Positions 17,781 through 27,609 of a DNA stretch of 35,494 nucleotides are shown here, in pieces (within the stretch, counting starts at the first letter, position 1; each line of letters starts with the position of its first letter). Below the pieces are notes generated by a model that was not told the DNA's origin, made no database searches, and saw nothing but the letters and a program-made list of their open reading frames with translations. Location: contig JAGVHI010000020.1 in the NCBI GenBank assembly GCA_020056635.1, positions 1 to 35,494 of the forward strand, written 5' to 3'. The DNA comes from an archaeon. GTDB taxonomy: Archaea; Micrarchaeota; Micrarchaeia; Anstonellales; Anstonellaceae. The position numbers were made by a program, and so were the translations under genes.

Positions 17781-20700
17781 ATGATGGGAGAAAATGCGAA
17801 ATTACCAGCATTGGCTCTACTGGCACTGTTGGTTGCAGGCGTGCCTGTAATCTTCTCAGTTCCCACACAGGGAATACCCCTGCTAAATACCTCTTCCGGA
17901 TACAATTTCACCTGGTCCAACCTCACCTGCTACAACCAGAGCACCGCAGGCGCGACTTCAAATGCGTTCGATTTTAGGGCAAATGGCACCTCGCGCGCAG
18001 TGCTGCACATGACTTTTTACACTAATGTAACTAGTGCAGCAAGGGCAGTCAGCGACTATTCCTCATATGCGAACAACGGCACCCTGGGCGACGGGACAGC
18101 GGCAAATGTGCCGCTCTGGAACGCAACAGGGAAATCTGCAGGCGCGTACCCATTTGACGGAATAAACGACATAATAGCAATCCCGGATGCCGCAAGCCTG
18201 GACGGGAATGGGGCGTATAACGAGCTGACCCTTGAAGCCTGGATAAAGTCGAACCTTTCTGCCCAGACTGGCATGATAATAACGAAAAGAAACACCAGCA
18301 CCATAAGCAGCTACCAGCTCGGGTTTGACAGCGTATCCACTGGAAAAATATTCTGCGGCATTTACCCAGTTACTGGTTCGTATGCGGAAGCCCCTGCCGC
18401 TTCCGCCCCTGCAATTGCAGTAGGAGTCTGGTACCACGCGGTCTGCACGTACAAGGATGGGGTTGGGGTAAGGCTCTACGTAAACGGGACCAACGTCACT
18501 GCAAACACTCTCCCGACCTCAAATGTGCGCGACAGCGCAACCCCTGTTCTCATAGGGGCACGGTACAATGGCGGGGTAACGGTGCAGAGGTGGTTCAACG
18601 GGGTTATAGACGAGGTGAGAGTGTACAACCGCGTGCTCTCAGATGCGGAGATACTTAGCCATTACAACCTTGGCTACAGCCGGCTCGTTTCGCAGGAGCT
18701 TCTAAACGACACCACCTACACATGCTCTGTAACCCCAAGCGACGGGTTCACTGATGGCCTAACCAACGTGTCGAACCAGGTTTATGTCAGGATTGAAGGG
18801 GCGCCTTCAGTTTCAATAAACTCCCCGACTGCATCCACATACAACAACCAAACCGTGCTTGTGGACATCACTGGCACCGGGCTTTCTACATGGTACAATT
18901 GGAACGGCACGAACGAGAGCTACTCGACTCCTGTGCAAGTAAATTTCACGGAAGGGGCAAACACGCTCTACGCTTACTCTAATAATTCAACTGGCGGCAT
19001 CGCAGCCGCAAATGTCACATTTACCATCAACCTCTCCGTATCAGATGTGACTTCCCCTACTGTAAATCTGCTATCTCCGCCAAGCGGCACCGCAAGCCTG
19101 AACAGCTCGTACAATTTCACGTGCAATGCATCAGACAACAATATTGTGATGAACGTCACATTCTACCTCTGGAACAGCACGGCGCTTTGGTACAATAACA
19201 GCACATCATCGGCTACTGGGTATGCAAACGGGGCAGTGTTCAATTTTTCCGCATCCGGCATGCCGGTTGACAATTACCAGTGGAACTGCAAGGCATACGA
19301 CAACTCAAGCAACGGCGCATTCGCCGCCTCGAATTACACGCTCACTGTGAATGCACCTACATATGATGATGTATTTTTCAACAGCAGTTTCCAGTCCGGG
19401 AACCTATACAATGTAACTTACGTGAACGGGGATGCAAGCGGGAACCGGAAGTATATTGCGAACATCACGTACCCTGGCATAACTGAGAATTGCAGCAGTG
19501 TGGCGATAACGCAGTACAATTGGTGGTTCTTCTTCAAGATGACAAATGTTTCCGGGAAAAACATCACAGTGAACATCACAAACCCCCTGGCTACTGATTT
19601 GGTGGACCGCTGGCCAAATTTGCGGCCGAGGTACAGCTACGATTTCGGGCTTGGGAACATAAACGATTCATCGAATAACTGGAGCATAGGGACCTGGGCA
19701 GCGCTCATGCCCCCGAACACCTCTTTCAGCGCAGCTGGGTTATGGTTTGCAATGACATTGAACGTGCCGGGCGGGCAGGATACTGCCTATTTGGCTGCCA
19801 ACACCCCATATACTGTGAGAAGAAGGGACTTGTTCTTTGAGAACATCTCTTCCAGCCCATATGTGAACATCACCATCCTGGGTGTCACTACGCTGGGGCT
19901 AAACCTCTCCGCAATAAGCATTACGGACCCTGCTTACCCGGATTCGAGAAAGGTGAAGGTGTATTCAATTGCAAATCAGCACGCAAACGAGGAAACGCAG
20001 GGCAGCTGGTATTCCGAGGGCGCAATCAATTTCCTGCTGAACACAACCAACAGCACTGCAGCCACGCTTAGGCGCAATTACATTTTCAGGTTCGTGCCAA
20101 TCCAAAACGTAGATGGGGTGTACAACGGGAGCGGCAGGTGGAGCCCTGTTTATAACGGCAACACAGTGTACGACCCGAACCGGTGCTGGACCAACGCGAG
20201 GAACGGGGTTGCATCATACAATGTGGTGGACTGGACTTACCAGGATGCGGTCTCATTCGCCCCCAACTGCTCGCTTGACATACACGGCTCGATTAACGGT
20301 GAGAGCCTCAACCCGCCCCCAGGGTATAACTACTTCCTGCACGACGGGCTAGCGGATGCCGCGATGAGCGCTTTCACAATGAATATATCTGCATTCTGGG
20401 AGAATGTGTATTCAACTACAGGCAATGCAGGGATTGCAAGCTCGTTCCCCCCGAACATGCGGCAGTCCCCTGCTGCAATCCACCCATCAACAATGATGGA
20501 AAATACCGCAGGGAATTTCTCAGGCACTGCAATAACCCCTCTTGAAACCACTTGGCAGCGCTATGGAATCGAGCTTTTGCAAGGGATACACGGCTATTAC
20601 AACAACACCGCAAACGAGCCGGAAACCCAATCGCCCGCAGTGAACCTGCTCTCTCCTGTATCAGGCACCAACAGCACCAACAGTTCGTACAATTTCTCTT

Positions 20701-23700
20701 GCAATGCATCAGACAACAATATTGTGATGAACGTCACATTCTACCTCTGGAATAGCACAGCGCTTTGGTTCAATAACAGCACGTCATCGGCTGCTGGATA
20801 CGCAAACGGGACAGTGTTCAATTTTTCCGCATCCGGAATGCCAGTTGATAACTACACCTGGAACTGCAAGGCATACGACAACTCAAGCAACGGCGCATTT
20901 GCAGCCTCTAATTACACGCTCAATGTGAACGTTTCAAGCTACGATGACGTGCTGTTCGACACCACCTTCGAATCCATGAACCTCTATAATGTGGGGTTTG
21001 TTTCAGGCGATGCTTTGGGAAACCGCTACTACAACGCTACGACCTATTTCAACAGCTCCTTCTCATCCACATACAACTGGTGGTTCTTTTTCAGGATGAG
21101 GAATGCCACTGGAAAGAACATATACATAAACCTCACGAACCCGACCGATGCGGACTTCACCTCCAACCGCTGGCCAAACGTGCGCCCTCGCTTTTCCTAT
21201 AATTTCGGAGAAGGGAACGTGAACCTCTCCAACCCTGATTGGGGGGCAGGCGCCTGGTTCAACATTCAATCCAGTTCTGTTTCCTATGCCGGCTCCGCGC
21301 CACGCTGGTATTCTTTCAACATTTCCGCAACGCAGGATACGGTTTGGGTTGCCCCAAGCGTGCCTTACACAGTTACAAGGAGGGACCGTTTCATATCGGA
21401 AATTTCTGGTAGCCCGTACCTGAACATCTCGGTGCTGACAGTTTCGCCAAACGGGTATAATGTAACTGCAATACAGCTTTCCGATTTCAACTACAACGGG
21501 AGCGCAAAAACCAATATTTACATAACCGCGCAGCAGCATGCAAACGAGGAGCCGCAGGGTTCCTGGGCGGCGGAGGGCGCAATAAGGTGGCTGCTTAACG
21601 ATTCGAATATTACTGCAGTTACTATACGCAAGAACTACGACATAAAATTCATCCCAATAATGAATGTTGATGGGGCGAAATGGGGCATGGGCAGGTTCAC
21701 CCCTGAATACGGAGGGAGCCCGAGCCAGTACGACCTGAACCGGCAGTGGGATGATGCAAGGACGCAGGCATCCGGCGTTTACCAAATTGTGAACAAGACA
21801 TGGGTCGATTTTGCAGCTTTTGATGCGGATTCCATAATGGACTGGCACGGCTCAGTGAACGGTGACGGGAGCTCAGGCATCGGGACAAACTACCACCTTG
21901 GCACTTCCTCAACCGCGTTTACGAACATGCTCAACAACATATCAGTTTACTGGCGCTACTACTCTGGCACGAACGGGAATGCTGGAAGCGCAGGCGGCGA
22001 GACCTGCGCAAGCAACGCGGCAACCGCGGGCTATGTGCCCTCATCTAATGTAGAATGGACCATAGCGAATTACAGCGCCGCTCCAACTCTCGCAGGCAAC
22101 AATTCAATCTGGATGGATGACGGGATTAGCCAAATTAGGGGGGTAGACGGTTATTACCAAACCAGGGGCGCAAATGACATCACCGTACCCAATGTATCGC
22201 TCATCTCACCATCAACAAGCACCTCAAGCTCCAACACCTCGTACAATTTCACGTGCAACGCATCCGATAATGAGGTAGTGATGAACGTCACATTCTATCT
22301 CTGGAACAGCACGGCACTTTGGTACAACAATAGCATCTCATCGGCTGCCGGATACGCAAACGGCACCTGGCTTAACTTCAGCGCCTCCTCTCTCCCTGTC
22401 GACAATTACCAATGGAACTGCAAGGCATACGACAACTCAAGCAACGGCGCATTTGCAGCTTCCAATTTTACCTTGAACGTGACCTCCCCAGCCATTCCCG
22501 CGGTTTCGATAGCCTCGCCGAATAATGCAACATACGGCAACGCTACCGTGCTTGTGAACATATCTGCCCCGGGCGCCTCCTCAATCTGGTACAATTGGAA
22601 CGGAACTAATGCAACTTACACTGCGCCAGTAAATATAACTTTCAATGAGGGCTCAAACACGCTTTATGCATACGCAAACAATTCTGTTGGTGCTGAAAAC
22701 TCTACAAGCGTAACATTCTCAATAGACACAATCGCTCCAGCAATCTCAATCACTTCGCCCGCAAACCAAACCTATACCAACGCATCCATCCCCCTCAACA
22801 TTTCTGCTTCTGGCTCAGCAAATATATGGTACAACTGGAACGGGACGAATGCCACATATGCTGCGCCAACCTCCGTGAATTTCACGCAGGGGGCAATAAC
22901 CCTTATCGCGTATGCGAATGATTCTGTGGGAAACCAAAACGCAACGAACGTTTCTTTCTTTATTGACTCCCTCGCCCCGCCCCTTTCCATCATCTCCCCG
23001 GCAAACCAGACATATAACAACCTAACCCTCCTGCTCAACATCTCATCGGTCGGGGCTGCGAGCGTATGGTACGAATATAACGGGACAAACACAAGCTACA
23101 CTTCACCGGTTTACGTGAATTTTTCGGAGGGCGGAAATAGCCTATACGCCTATGCAAACGACTCTCTGGGCAACTTGAATTCGACTTTGGTTTCATTCTA
23201 TGTAACTACTACGGCGCTTTCAGTTGTGATAATCTCCCCCCAGAACGCCACGTACCAAACCCGCAACATATCGGTTTCGCTCTCAAGCACTGGGGCATAT
23301 ACCTGGTACAACTGGGACGGCACCAATATCACGTATTCCAGTCCAGCAAATGTGACATTCAATGAAAGCGGCAACACCCTTTATGCGTATGCAAATGACA
23401 CATTAGGCAATATCACTTCCGCGAACGTTTCATTTTTCGTGGATTCATCGCTCCCTGCAGTATCCCTTGTATCTCCGACCACGCAGGCAGGGAACTACTC
23501 ACGAAGCTGGATTGCGGCAAACGCAACCGCAACCGACTCCTCTCTTGCAAACCTCACAGTATACCTGAACAATTCCACTGCAACATACTCTGCCCAAACC
23601 TCGGCATCATCCCCCCTATTCTACAATTTCACGTCGCTTCCGGACGGATACTATTGGCTCAACGCAACAGCGAACGATTCTGTGGGGAACTCCAACTCAA

Positions 23701-25211
23701 CCTCCCTTGGGCCAATCCTGCTTGACACGGTCGCGCCCTCCTACTCTGCCCCTTACCACCCGGCCAACAACTCAAACCAGACCAACACCAACCTCACTTT
23801 CTCCTGGACTGCAAACGATGATTTCCGCACTCAAATTAGCTGCAACCTGACCCTGGACGGGGCGGTCAACAAGTCGCTTCTGGGCTCAAGCGGTGTTCAG
23901 TTCGACACAAGGGCAACCTCCCTGATATCGGAAGGGCAGCACAACTGGTCGGTCACATGCTGGGATGATCTGAACAACACCGCAACCTCAAGGACTCTTT
24001 ATTTCACCATGCTTTCCTCGGTGGTTGGCAATGCAAGCGATATAGGAACATCCTCCCTGCCAAACGTTAGCGCGCTCATAAACGGGTCTGACGCGGTGAA
24101 CGGCACATATTACAACGAGACTCTGAACATAACCATCGAAAGCTCTGGCCAGCCAGTAGTGGAATTCAGCTACAACTTCACGGACAATTTCATCAACTTC
24201 AGCACTATAAACTTGACAAACGGCACGCAGGGCGGCGCATCCTTCATCGAAATCTCGGGTGTGAACTCAAGCGGTGGGCTTGCTAGCACGAAAACCGCTT
24301 ACATATACGGCGCAAGCGCCTCTTACAACGCAGTCTGCATAAAGGACAGCGAAGGCGCGACTGCGGTTTCCATCTCCTCCGGCTGCACCTCTGCAGGTGA
24401 AACGCAAGTGAGATGCGATGGAACCTCCTCAAATGGATATACTTGCACGCAATCAGGAACGACTCTCACAATTTCCAGCCTGCATCACTCTGCCGCAATC
24501 CAATTCAATATTGCCGCATCAGCCCCATCGCCCCCCTCCGACACATCCCAAGGCGGTGCAGGCGGCGTGCCTTCCGGAAGCACTCCTGAAACAAATTCGC
24601 TTTCATTTGCTTCGCTTACATTGGATGGCGGCACTAGCTGCACTCTCTCGGTCTACCGCGAAATCGAAAGCGGCCTCCCTTCCTCAGAGCTAAAAACAAC
24701 CATCACCAACTCACCGCGGGAGGAGTGTGCCCTTGCGAATGCAACGGTTGAGGATTACATCCCGCCTGAGTTTGCTCCAATTGAGTCAATCACATTCACT
24801 CCGCAATACTCGAGCAGGGCAGGCTCGAATGCCACATTCCTGTTCCAGCAGATTGATCCAGGCGAATCCGTGCAGTTTGTTTATGCAAGCGAGCGGTGGA
24901 TTCCAGCCTCCAAGCTTTCATTCTTCCAGGAGCCGGCCATACGTGCCATGCGCTACCAGCCGCAGGTACCCTCTAATCCCCTTCCCTCCAAGCCCGAGCA
25001 AAATGTGTCCAAGCCGCCTACTCAGCAGCCGGAAAAAAAGCCTCCTGCCGCAAGCCAGCCCCAGCCACCTGGCGAGGAGATTCCCCAACCTTCCATGGAG
25101 GGAATGGTGCTCACTTTGGCGTTTGGCGCGGTGTTCGCAACAATAATAATACTTTCAATCGCTTTCCTGGTGCTCATGCTGTTCAAGAAGCGCAAAAAGC
25201 GCGGCCTATGA
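17781..25211 (+). CDS. Giant (about 2476 aa) membrane-anchored surface protein: LamG-like domain, two M14 carboxypeptidase-like domains, tandem Ig-like repeats
   Basis: Signal peptide LPALALLALLVAGVPVIFS. LamG-like AYPFDGINDIIAIPDAASL...LTLEAWIKS...VDEVRVYNRVLSDAEI. QHANEE(T/P)QGSW and (L/M)D(I/W)HGS(I/V)NG twice. Many NxS/T sequons. C-terminal Pro-rich stalk, TM and KKRKKRGL tail. Confidence 0.9.
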   Translation: MMGENAKLPALALLALLVAGVPVIFSVPTQGIPLLNTSSGYNFTWSNLTCYNQSTAGATSNAFDFRANGTSRAVLHMTFYTNVTSAARAVSDYSSYANNGTLGDGTAANVPLWNATGKSAGAYPFDGINDIIAIPDAASLDGNGAYNELTLEAWIKSNLSAQTGMIITKRNTSTISSYQLGFDSVSTGKIFCGIYPVTGSYAEAPAASAPAIAVGVWYHAVCTYKDGVGVRLYVNGTNVTANTLPTSNVRDSATPVLIGARYNGGVTVQRWFNGVIDEVRVYNRVLSDAEILSHYNLGYSRLVSQELLNDTTYTCSVTPSDGFTDGLTNVSNQVYVRIEGAPSVSINSPTASTYNNQTVLVDITGTGLSTWYNWNGTNESYSTPVQVNFTEGANTLYAYSNNSTGGIAAANVTFTINLSVSDVTSPTVNLLSPPSGTASLNSSYNFTCNASDNNIVMNVTFYLWNSTALWYNNSTSSATGYANGAVFNFSASGMPVDNYQWNCKAYDNSSNGAFAASNYTLTVNAPTYDDVFFNSSFQSGNLYNVTYVNGDASGNRKYIANITYPGITENCSSVAITQYNWWFFFKMTNVSGKNITVNITNPLATDLVDRWPNLRPRYSYDFGLGNINDSSNNWSIGTWAALMPPNTSFSAAGLWFAMTLNVPGGQDTAYLAANTPYTVRRRDLFFENISSSPYVNITILGVTTLGLNLSAISITDPAYPDSRKVKVYSIANQHANEETQGSWYSEGAINFLLNTTNSTAATLRRNYIFRFVPIQNVDGVYNGSGRWSPVYNGNTVYDPNRCWTNARNGVASYNVVDWTYQDAVSFAPNCSLDIHGSINGESLNPPPGYNYFLHDGLADAAMSAFTMNISAFWENVYSTTGNAGIASSFPPNMRQSPAAIHPSTMMENTAGNFSGTAITPLETTWQRYGIELLQGIHGYYNNTANEPETQSPAVNLLSPVSGTNSTNSSYNFSCNASDNNIVMNVTFYLWNSTALWFNNSTSSAAGYANGTVFNFSASGMPVDNYTWNCKAYDNSSNGAFAASNYTLNVNVSSYDDVLFDTTFESMNLYNVGFVSGDALGNRYYNATTYFNSSFSSTYNWWFFFRMRNATGKNIYINLTNPTDADFTSNRWPNVRPRFSYNFGEGNVNLSNPDWGAGAWFNIQSSSVSYAGSAPRWYSFNISATQDTVWVAPSVPYTVTRRDRFISEISGSPYLNISVLTVSPNGYNVTAIQLSDFNYNGSAKTNIYITAQQHANEEPQGSWAAEGAIRWLLNDSNITAVTIRKNYDIKFIPIMNVDGAKWGMGRFTPEYGGSPSQYDLNRQWDDARTQASGVYQIVNKTWVDFAAFDADSIMDWHGSVNGDGSSGIGTNYHLGTSSTAFTNMLNNISVYWRYYSGTNGNAGSAGGETCASNAATAGYVPSSNVEWTIANYSAAPTLAGNNSIWMDDGISQIRGVDGYYQTRGANDITVPNVSLISPSTSTSSSNTSYNFTCNASDNEVVMNVTFYLWNSTALWYNNSISSAAGYANGTWLNFSASSLPVDNYQWNCKAYDNSSNGAFAASNFTLNVTSPAIPAVSIASPNNATYGNATVLVNISAPGASSIWYNWNGTNATYTAPVNITFNEGSNTLYAYANNSVGAENSTSVTFSIDTIAPAISITSPANQTYTNASIPLNISASGSANIWYNWNGTNATYAAPTSVNFTQGAITLIAYANDSVGNQNATNVSFFIDSLAPPLSIISPANQTYNNLTLLLNISSVGAASVWYEYNGTNTSYTSPVYVNFSEGGNSLYAYANDSLGNLNSTLVSFYVTTTALSVVIISPQNATYQTRNISVSLSSTGAYTWYNWDGTNITYSSPANVTFNESGNTLYAYANDTLGNITSANVSFFVDSSLPAVSLVSPTTQAGNYSRSWIAANATATDSSLANLTVYLNNSTATYSAQTSASSPLFYNFTSLPDGYYWLNATANDSVGNSNSTSLGPILLDTVAPSYSAPYHPANNSNQTNTNLTFSWTANDDFRTQISCNLTLDGAVNKSLLGSSGVQFDTRATSLISEGQHNWSVTCWDDLNNTATSRTLYFTMLSSVVGNASDIGTSSLPNVSALINGSDAVNGTYYNETLNITIESSGQPVVEFSYNFTDNFINFSTINLTNGTQGGASFIEISGVNSSGGLASTKTAYIYGASASYNAVCIKDSEGATAVSISSGCTSAGETQVRCDGTSSNGYTCTQSGTTLTISSLHHSAAIQFNIAASAPSPPSDTSQGGAGGVPSGSTPETNSLSFASLTLDGGTSCTLSVYREIESGLPSSELKTTITNSPREECALANATVEDYIPPEFAPIESITFTPQYSSRAGSNATFLFQQIDPGESVQFVYASERWIPASKLSFFQEPAIRAMRYQPQVPSNPLPSKPEQNVSKPPTQQPEKKPPAASQPQPPGEEIPQPSMEGMVLTLAFGAVFATIIILSIAFLVLMLFKKRKKRGL
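18807..19050 (+). repeat. Ig-like repeat B, copy 1 (within the giant surface protein)
   Basis: VSINSPTASTYNNQTVLVDITGTGLSTWYNWNGTNESYSTPVQVNFTEGANTLYAYSNNS matches the later tandem copies. Confidence 0.8.
19101..19352 (+). repeat. Ig-like linker repeat A, copy 1
   Basis: SSYNFTCNASDNNIVMNVTFYLWNSTALWYNNSTSSATGYANG...NCKAYDNSSNGAFAASNYTL; near-identical nucleotides in copies 2 and 3. Confidence 0.9.
20680..20930 (+). repeat. Ig-like linker repeat A, copy 2
   Basis: NSSYNFSCNASDNNIVMNVTFYLWNSTALWFNNSTSSAAGYANG...; shares long identical nucleotide stretches with copy 1. Confidence 0.9.
22233..22482 (+). repeat. Ig-like linker repeat A, copy 3
   Basis: NTSYNFTCNASDNEVVMNVTFYLWNSTALWYNNSISSAAGYANG...NCKAYDNSSNGAFAASNFTL. 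Confidence 0.9.
22504..23460 (+). repeat. Tandem Ig-like repeat B array (four about 80-aa copies)
   Basis: SP-x-NATY/NQTY ... WY(N/E)(W/Y)(N/D)GTN ... NTLYAYANxSxGN recurring about every 240 nt (about 22504, 22741, 22981, 23221). Confidence 0.88.
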
Positions 25212-25221
25212 TGGCAATTTT

Positions 25222-25776
25222 ATGAAAACGCAATTCCTCTCGCACTCGATCGCATTCCTCATAGGCATCCTGCTTGTTCTCGCCCTAATCTCACTTTCCC
25301 CTGATTTCGCATCCACATTGCTTCCAAACTCCTCATTGGTGCAGCCTATTTTCTCCCCGGGCTCGGAAAAGGAAATTATCTCGCTCATCAATTCAGCTTC
25401 AAGCTCGGTCGATGTTGAGGTTTACACATTCACGAACCGCAATATTGCCGATGCGCTCATAAACGCATCGGAGCGGGGGATTCAGGTGCGCGTGATACTC
25501 GAGAGCAGGCTTGTGAACCCCAAATACAACCAGGATACTGCAAGATACCTTTCCGCAAACGGGGTGCAGGTGCGGTTTGCAAGCCCAAAATATGCGCTTA
25601 CGCACTCAAAGCTCATGATAATAGACGGAAAAAAGGTGCTTGTGGGCAGCATAAATTTCAGCAACAACGCGGTGCTGAAGAACCGGGAGGCTGCAGCGGT
25701 AATCTACGGCCCAGCGGTTGCGCAATACGCGGAAATTTTCAAGCAGGACTGGGAAGACGCGCTTGAAATTGATTAA
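25222..25776 (+). CDS. Signal/TM-anchored phospholipase D-family protein (single HKD, Nuc-like)
   Basis: Hydrophobic N-terminus; SVDVEVYTFTNRNIADALINASERGIQVRVILE; HSKLMIIDGKKVLVGSINFSNNA (HxKx4D). Confidence 0.9.
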   Translation: MKTQFLSHSIAFLIGILLVLALISLSPDFASTLLPNSSLVQPIFSPGSEKEIISLINSASSSVDVEVYTFTNRNIADALINASERGIQVRVILESRLVNPKYNQDTARYLSANGVQVRFASPKYALTHSKLMIIDGKKVLVGSINFSNNAVLKNREAAAVIYGPAVAQYAEIFKQDWEDALEID

Positions 25777-25781
25777 GCGCG

Positions 25782-26084
25782 CTATTTCTTCACAAGCTTA
25801 TTGCCAAACAGTGTATCGCCATACGCCTCATCCAACTTGTTTGCCATGAAAAATGCCATTATCATAACCACCATGGCAACAAGGCCTGCGGCAATATGCC
25901 AACCAATCTCCGCGGCAATATCTCCTTTGGCGCCGCAGGAAGATGGGGCAACAAACAAATCATCTATATAATAAAAGAGCAGCAGCGCAGCCAGCATCCA
26001 CGCGAGCCTCTCTCTCAACAATACGCCTGCATTCATTATTTTCCAAAATGAAACTTTCGAGCCCTTCTTTTTCGCACCCGCCAT
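25782..26084 (-). CDS. Small membrane protein, unknown function
   Basis: Two or more hydrophobic segments (LAWMLAALLLFYYIDDLFV; IAAGLVAMVVMIMAFFMA); convergent with the PLD gene. Confidence 0.6.
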   Translation of the reverse strand: MAGAKKKGSKVSFWKIMNAGVLLRERLAWMLAALLLFYYIDDLFVAPSSCGAKGDIAAEIGWHIAAGLVAMVVMIMAFFMANKLDEAYGDTLFGNKLVKK

Positions 26085-26154
26085 TCTACCACCGAAAAGG
26101 CTAATTCGAAGATAAATATAAATTCATCCCCCCAATTCTTATCTGCGACCTCAT

Positions 26155-27609
26155 ATGCCTGACTCCGAGCTTGACCCAAAGGCGCAAAGGAAAGCGATGC
26201 GCAATTCGGACTTAAACGGCATGTCATATGCCGCCATGGTCGGGATGGGCGAATCCTACATCCCCGCAGCCGCGCTCTCGCTTGGCGCAACCGATTTCCA
26301 CATAGGCATGCTTTCTGCGTTCCCGCAATTCCTGGGCGCGGTATTCCAATTTTTTTCCATCCCAGTAATCCGGCTCTTTGGCAGCAGGAAATGGGCGACG
26401 CTTGCAGGGGATCTGTTCCAAGGGCTGGTTTACCTGCCGATTATTGCCCTTTTGCTCTGGCCAGGGGAGCTTTCAGTCCCGCTCCTAATACTCTTTTTCT
26501 CGCTTGGCACGGCTGGCATGCTCATGATCAACCCTGCATGGAGCAGCTGGGTTTCGGACATAGTGCCTGACTCTGCACGCCCCACATTTTTTGCAAGGAG
26601 GAACAGGGTGGTGCAGCTTGTGCTTTTCATCTCGACATTCGGGGCTGGATATGCGCTTCGCGCGCTTGAGCTGAACTATTCTGCGGCAATCGCCTTCTCC
26701 CTCGTATTCCTCGGGGCAGCCATTTCACGCGCATTCTCCGCATATTTCAATTTCCTGATTCCGGACATCAAATACGAAATCCAGCTTTTCCGCGAAATCC
26801 GATTCTCCCAGCTTTTCACGCTTCCAGGGTACCGCAACGAGCTTTGGTTCCTGATGTTCATGGCTCTGATAAACGCAACAACGCAGTTCGCTGCGCCATT
26901 TTTCATCCCGCACATGATCGGGAACCTCCACTTTGACCTAGGGCTTGTAGGCATGCTAATAGCGATACCGGTCATTGCAAAGGTTTTTTTCTTCCCTTAC
27001 TGGGGCTGGGCCGCAGACAGGTTCGGCAACCGCGCGGTCCTTGTTTCCACCTCGTTTTTAACCCCCGCGATGCCGCTTTTCTGGCTCCTCTCCTCAGACC
27101 CTGCCCACATTGTCCTTTTCCAGATTTTCTCAGGGTTTGCATGGGCCGGGTTTGACCTGGCGGCGTTCAACTATGCGCTCTCGCTGGTAGAGCGCGACCT
27201 TCGCCCCTCGTTCATTTCCAAGTACAACGCGTTCAACGGATTTTTCTATGCGCTTGGAGCGGTTTGCGGCGGGCTGTTCCTCTCCCAATTCCCCTCCTTT
27301 GCGCTGCTCGGGTTCGTCGGAATCCCCCTAGTGTTCCTGCTCTCAGGCATCGCCCGCCTAATCACTTTCGTCATTTTCTCTCCCAAGCTCTCCTCTGCCC
27401 ACGAGATAATGAACACCACAAGCGACCGGGCAATGATACTCCAGATCGTGGCGGTCGCCCCAGCCCAGGGCGCAATACAGCAGGTGATGCACGGCTGGAA
27501 CTTCACCCGCAAAGCAGTCCGGCAGGGCGCTGTGCACGGCGGATGGGCAATAAAAGAAGGGATTGGGCGGTCGAAGAGGTTTGTCGAAGGCAAGGTAAGG
27601 AAAATATGA
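26155..27609 (+). CDS. MFS transporter
   Basis: Polytopic, about 12 hydrophobic segments; LGATDFHIGMLSAFPQFLGAVFQ, LIPDIKYEI and WGWAADRFGNRAVLV MFS-like loops. Confidence 0.85.
   Translation: MPDSELDPKAQRKAMRNSDLNGMSYAAMVGMGESYIPAAALSLGATDFHIGMLSAFPQFLGAVFQFFSIPVIRLFGSRKWATLAGDLFQGLVYLPIIALLLWPGELSVPLLILFFSLGTAGMLMINPAWSSWVSDIVPDSARPTFFARRNRVVQLVLFISTFGAGYALRALELNYSAAIAFSLVFLGAAISRAFSAYFNFLIPDIKYEIQLFREIRFSQLFTLPGYRNELWFLMFMALINATTQFAAPFFIPHMIGNLHFDLGLVGMLIAIPVIAKVFFFPYWGWAADRFGNRAVLVSTSFLTPAMPLFWLLSSDPAHIVLFQIFSGFAWAGFDLAAFNYALSLVERDLRPSFISKYNAFNGFFYALGAVCGGLFLSQFPSFALLGFVGIPLVFLLSGIARLITFVIFSPKLSSAHEIMNTTSDRAMILQIVAVAPAQGAIQQVMHGWNFTRKAVRQGAVHGGWAIKEGIGRSKRFVEGKVRKI

Noticed and set aside
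21063-21848. 261-aa minus-strand ORF within the giant surface gene
   Set aside because: Antisense to the second M14 domain; no motif and implausible composition.
17781-25211. Tandem repeats considered as a CRISPR array or mobile repeat
   Set aside because: Repeats are about 240-250 nt, in frame and protein-coding, with no regular short repeat-spacer structure. No CRISPR array or cas gene was seen in the window.
27264-27605. N-terminal extension of the 245-aa ORF at 27264-28001
   Set aside because: It overlaps the MFS gene in another frame; the real start is most likely the ATG at 27606 overlapping the MFS stop.
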